Source of the DNA: JBBRUG01 sp038247995
GTDB lineage: Bacteria > Chloroflexota > Chloroflexia > Chloroflexales > Chloroflexaceae
Reading direction: 5' to 3'
Assembly: GCA_038247995.1 (NCBI GenBank)
Contig: JBBRUG010000250.1
Span: 1-9,189, forward strand
DNA: 9,189 bases
Shown: positions 7,739-9,189 of the stretch, piece after piece
Layout: each line of letters begins with the position of its first letter
Position numbering within the stretch: the first letter of the stretch is position 1
Notes under the pieces: generated by a model
What the model was told of the DNA's origin: nothing
Database searches by the model: none
Seen by the model: the letters and a program-made list of their open reading frames with translations, nothing else
Made by a program: the position numbers and the translations under genes

Positions 7739-8254
7739 ATGGGAATCTACGATATCACCGCAACGCTGCTCGACGGCGCCGAGCAGCCGTTCGCGGCCTA
7801 TGAGGGGCAAGTGCTCCTGATCGTCAACGTGGCCAGCCAGTGCGGTTTTGCACCGCAGTACGCTGGGCTCGAAACGCTGCATCAGCGGTATCAGGCGGAC
7901 GGTCTGCGTATTCTGGGCTTCCCCTGCAATCAGTTCGGCTTCCAGGAGCCCGGCGATGCTGCCGAAATCCAGCAGTTTTGCACACGCACCTACAACGTCA
8001 CCTTCCCGATCTTCGCCAAGATCGACGTGAATGGCCCGCACACGCATCCGCTCTATGCCTACCTGAAGGCCCAACGACCAGGCTTCCTGGGCAGTGCGGC
8101 GATCAAGTGGAACTTCACCAAGTTTCTGGTCGATCACGCGGGTGTCGTGCACCGGCGGTACGCGTCGACCGACACGCCCGAGCAGATCGAGCGTGACATC
8201 GCTGCGTTGGTACGCCAGCGACCGGCCCAGGAGTCGCTTGCCGTGGAGCGCTAG
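7739..8254 (+). CDS. gpx: Glutathione peroxidase family protein (thioredoxin-dependent, cysteine type)
   Basis: 171 residues, the usual length for the family plus a short charged tail. The ATG is preceded by GAGGT (7726-7730) at 8-base spacing. Seen: the peroxidatic site NVASQCGF with C35; GFPCNQFGFQEPG, giving C63 and catalytic Q69; and WNFTKF at 124-129, giving the catalytic W124 and N125. These four residues (Cys, Gln, Trp, Asn) form the GPx active site. C35 stands where animal enzymes have selenocysteine. QQFCTRTYNVTFPIF places C81 at the resolving-cysteine position of plant and yeast thioredoxin-dependent peroxidases, so thioredoxin rather than glutathione is the likely reductant (inference from family knowledge). 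There is no signal peptide, so it should be cytoplasmic, reducing hydrogen peroxide and organic or lipid hydroperoxides. It sits between a broken membrane gene and a truncated kinase, with no obvious operon partner. Confidence 0.95.
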   Translation: MGIYDITATLLDGAEQPFAAYEGQVLLIVNVASQCGFAPQYAGLETLHQRYQADGLRILGFPCNQFGFQEPGDAAEIQQFCTRTYNVTFPIFAKIDVNGPHTHPLYAYLKAQRPGFLGSAAIKWNFTKFLVDHAGVVHRRYASTDTPEQIERDIAALVRQRPAQESLAVER

Positions 8255-8282
8255 ATCTGCGGCGATCCCGTCCGTTTGCACC

Positions 8283-8311
8283 GCCACCGCGCTTTTTAGA
8301 CGCGCGGTGGC
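8283..8311 (+). terminator. Perfect 10-bp GC-rich inverted repeat downstream of the peroxidase gene (terminator-like)
   Basis: GCCACCGCGC (8283-8292) and GCGCGGTGGC (8302-8311) are perfectly complementary, separated by a 9-base loop starting with five T. The stem begins 28 bases after the peroxidase stop. There is no T-run after the stem on either strand, so this is not a canonical Rho-independent terminator. It could still end or stabilise the peroxidase transcript. It lies inside the open frame of the downstream kinase. Confidence 0.4.
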
Positions 8312-8364
8312 TCCAGCGTGGGGTTGAGCGCCTGCTCTTCGGCCGGCGCAACGAGCCATACACA

Positions 8365-9189
8365 GTGATTGCAACCCTCGGCCATGAGCTCACTATCGCC
8401 CGCGCTCCCGACGCCGTGTTCGAGGCGATCGTCGCGACTATTGGGCAAAGCCTCAAACTGCCCTACGTGGCCATCCTGAGTCCCGACGAGACCGAGTTGC
8501 AGGCGGTCTTCCCACGGGGCACTCCTGGGCCACCGCATCCGCCTGCGCAGCTCCTGCGCCTGCCGCTCCGCCACCAGGAGCAGGTGGTGGGCGTATTGCA
8601 CGTCACACCGCGGGCTGGCGAGGCGCAGATCACCGCAGCCGAGCAGCAGTTGCTCAGCGACCTCGCGCGCCAGACCAGCATCGCGGTGTATGCGGCGCGC
8701 CTGTCCGCCGATGTGCAGCAGTCGCGCGAGCGGATCGTCGTCGCCCGCGAAGAGGAGCGGCGACGGCTGCGCCGTGACCTGCACGACGGCCTCGGGCCGC
8801 AGCTGGCGAGCCAGACCCTCACGCTTGACGTGATCGCCCGCATGCTGCGCCACGACCCGGACGGAGCGGCGGCGCTGTTGCAGACGGTGCGTGAGCAGAT
8901 CCAGGCCGCAGTAGGCGAGATCCGCGAGCTGATCTACGGCCTGCGCCCGCCTGTGCTCGACGATATTGGGCTCCACGGGGCGATCGCGGAGCTTGTCGAG
9001 CGCGTGCTCCTCCAGCATAGCCAACTCCAGGTGACGCTCCAGCTCCCGGACACACAGCTGCCGCTGCCGGCCGCCGTGGAGGTCGCCAGCTATCGCATCG
9101 CGCAGGAGGCGTTGACCAACGTGGTGCGGCACGCGCAGGCGAGCCACTGCGCGGTGCGCCTGAGCTACAGTGGCGCTGTCGGCGGGGAC
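8365..9189 (+). CDS. NarL-family sensor histidine kinase, GAF + HisKA_3 + HATPase (N-terminally truncated, 3' partial)
   Basis: The frame is open from 8197 to the window end without a stop, but it has no ATG before 8839. The first conventional start is GTG 8365, with a poor ribosome site. Recognisable kinase sequence already begins near 8302 (WLQRGVERLLFG), so GTG 8365 cuts into conserved sequence. CTG 8257, with GGAG 8 bases upstream, is a speculative alternative. Seen: a GAF-like domain (about 8370-8715); a coiled linker (SRERIVVAREEERRRL); the dimerisation/phosphoacceptor motif RRDLHDGLGP with the histidine codon at 8782-8784; IRELIYGLRPPVLDDIGLHG typical of HisKA_3; and an N-box, IAQEALTNVVRHA, with Asn at 9118-9120. 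The G boxes of the ATPase lie beyond the window. In relatives I know from Chloroflexota this part follows a membrane-embedded N-terminal half, absent here. Its partner response regulator is probably downstream. It may be a cytosolic kinase or a pseudogene. Confidence 0.75.
   Translation, partial: MIATLGHELTIARAPDAVFEAIVATIGQSLKLPYVAILSPDETELQAVFPRGTPGPPHPPAQLLRLPLRHQEQVVGVLHVTPRAGEAQITAAEQQLLSDLARQTSIAVYAARLSADVQQSRERIVVAREEERRRLRRDLHDGLGPQLASQTLTLDVIARMLRHDPDGAAALLQTVREQIQAAVGEIRELIYGLRPPVLDDIGLHGAIAELVERVLLQHSQLQVTLQLPDTQLPLPAAVEVASYRIAQEALTNVVRHAQASHCAVRLSYSGAVGGD

Noticed and set aside
7423..7803. Single intact 126-residue protein starting at TTG 7423
   Set aside because: Its first 20 residues and its last 50 are non-membrane, Arg/His-rich out-of-frame sequence. 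It overlaps the peroxidase gene by 65 bases. Only the middle looks genuinely coding, which fits a broken gene better.
8296..9147. Long minus-strand open frame opposite the kinase (283 codons)
   Set aside because: The + strand carries the diagnostic histidine kinase motifs (DLHDGLGP, LRPPVLDDIGL, N-box). The reverse frame is a shadow of it.
7739..9189. Peroxidase-kinase fusion protein
   Set aside because: The peroxidase has its own stop (TAG, 8252-8254) and the kinase is in a different frame, so no continuous reading joins them.
1..9189. tRNA, rRNA, CRISPR array, insertion sequence or replication origin
   Set aside because: I found no cloverleaf-like sequence, rRNA-like stretch, regularly spaced repeats, transposase motifs with terminal repeats, or DnaA-box clusters.

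Overview
The window looks like chromosomal DNA from a member of the Chloroflexota, probably a filamentous Chloroflexia/Roseiflexus-like lineage. This is inferred from protein style and not from any marker gene. The pointers are GC-rich codon use, a very large STAND/TPR regulator, a large multidomain secreted protein ending in a Tyr-Leu-Pro-Leu-Ile tail that I associate with secreted proteins of this phylum, and a GAF/HisKA_3 sensor kinase of a type common there. All recognisable genes lie on the + strand.

Layout. (1) 1-2820: the 3' part of a gene for a transcriptional regulator. The visible protein has a STAND-type ATPase core, a TPR array and, at the C-terminus, an OmpR/SARP-like winged helix plus a bacterial transcriptional activator (BTAD) domain; the Walker A region lies upstream of the window. 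(2) 2821-2964: a short gap with a weak hairpin and a 9-bp direct repeat. (3) 2965-7404: a 1479-residue exported protein with a propeller-like N-terminal half, a CARDB-like domain, a metzincin-type zinc protease (HExxHxxGxxH plus Met-turn), two Ig/PKD-like domains, a CBM9-like domain, two IPT/TIG-like domains and the short C-terminal motif. (4) 7418-7732: the broken remains of a small membrane-protein gene, with one in-frame stop and two compensating frame changes. (5) 7739-8254: an intact glutathione-peroxidase-family gene of the thioredoxin-dependent cysteine type. (6) about 8257-9189 and beyond: a NarL-family histidine kinase lacking its usual N-terminal membrane part and any convincing start, with a perfect 10-bp inverted repeat at its 5' edge; it runs off the window.

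I see no clear operon linking these genes. The regulator could act on the secreted protease next to it, but only adjacency suggests this. The stretch 7405-8365 has the look of a rearranged or decaying region: a broken membrane gene, a small complete peroxidase gene, then a headless kinase. I do not see a convincing new multi-gene system. The most unusual items are the domain order of the regulator, the architecture of the secreted protease and its C-terminal tail, and the truncated kinase.
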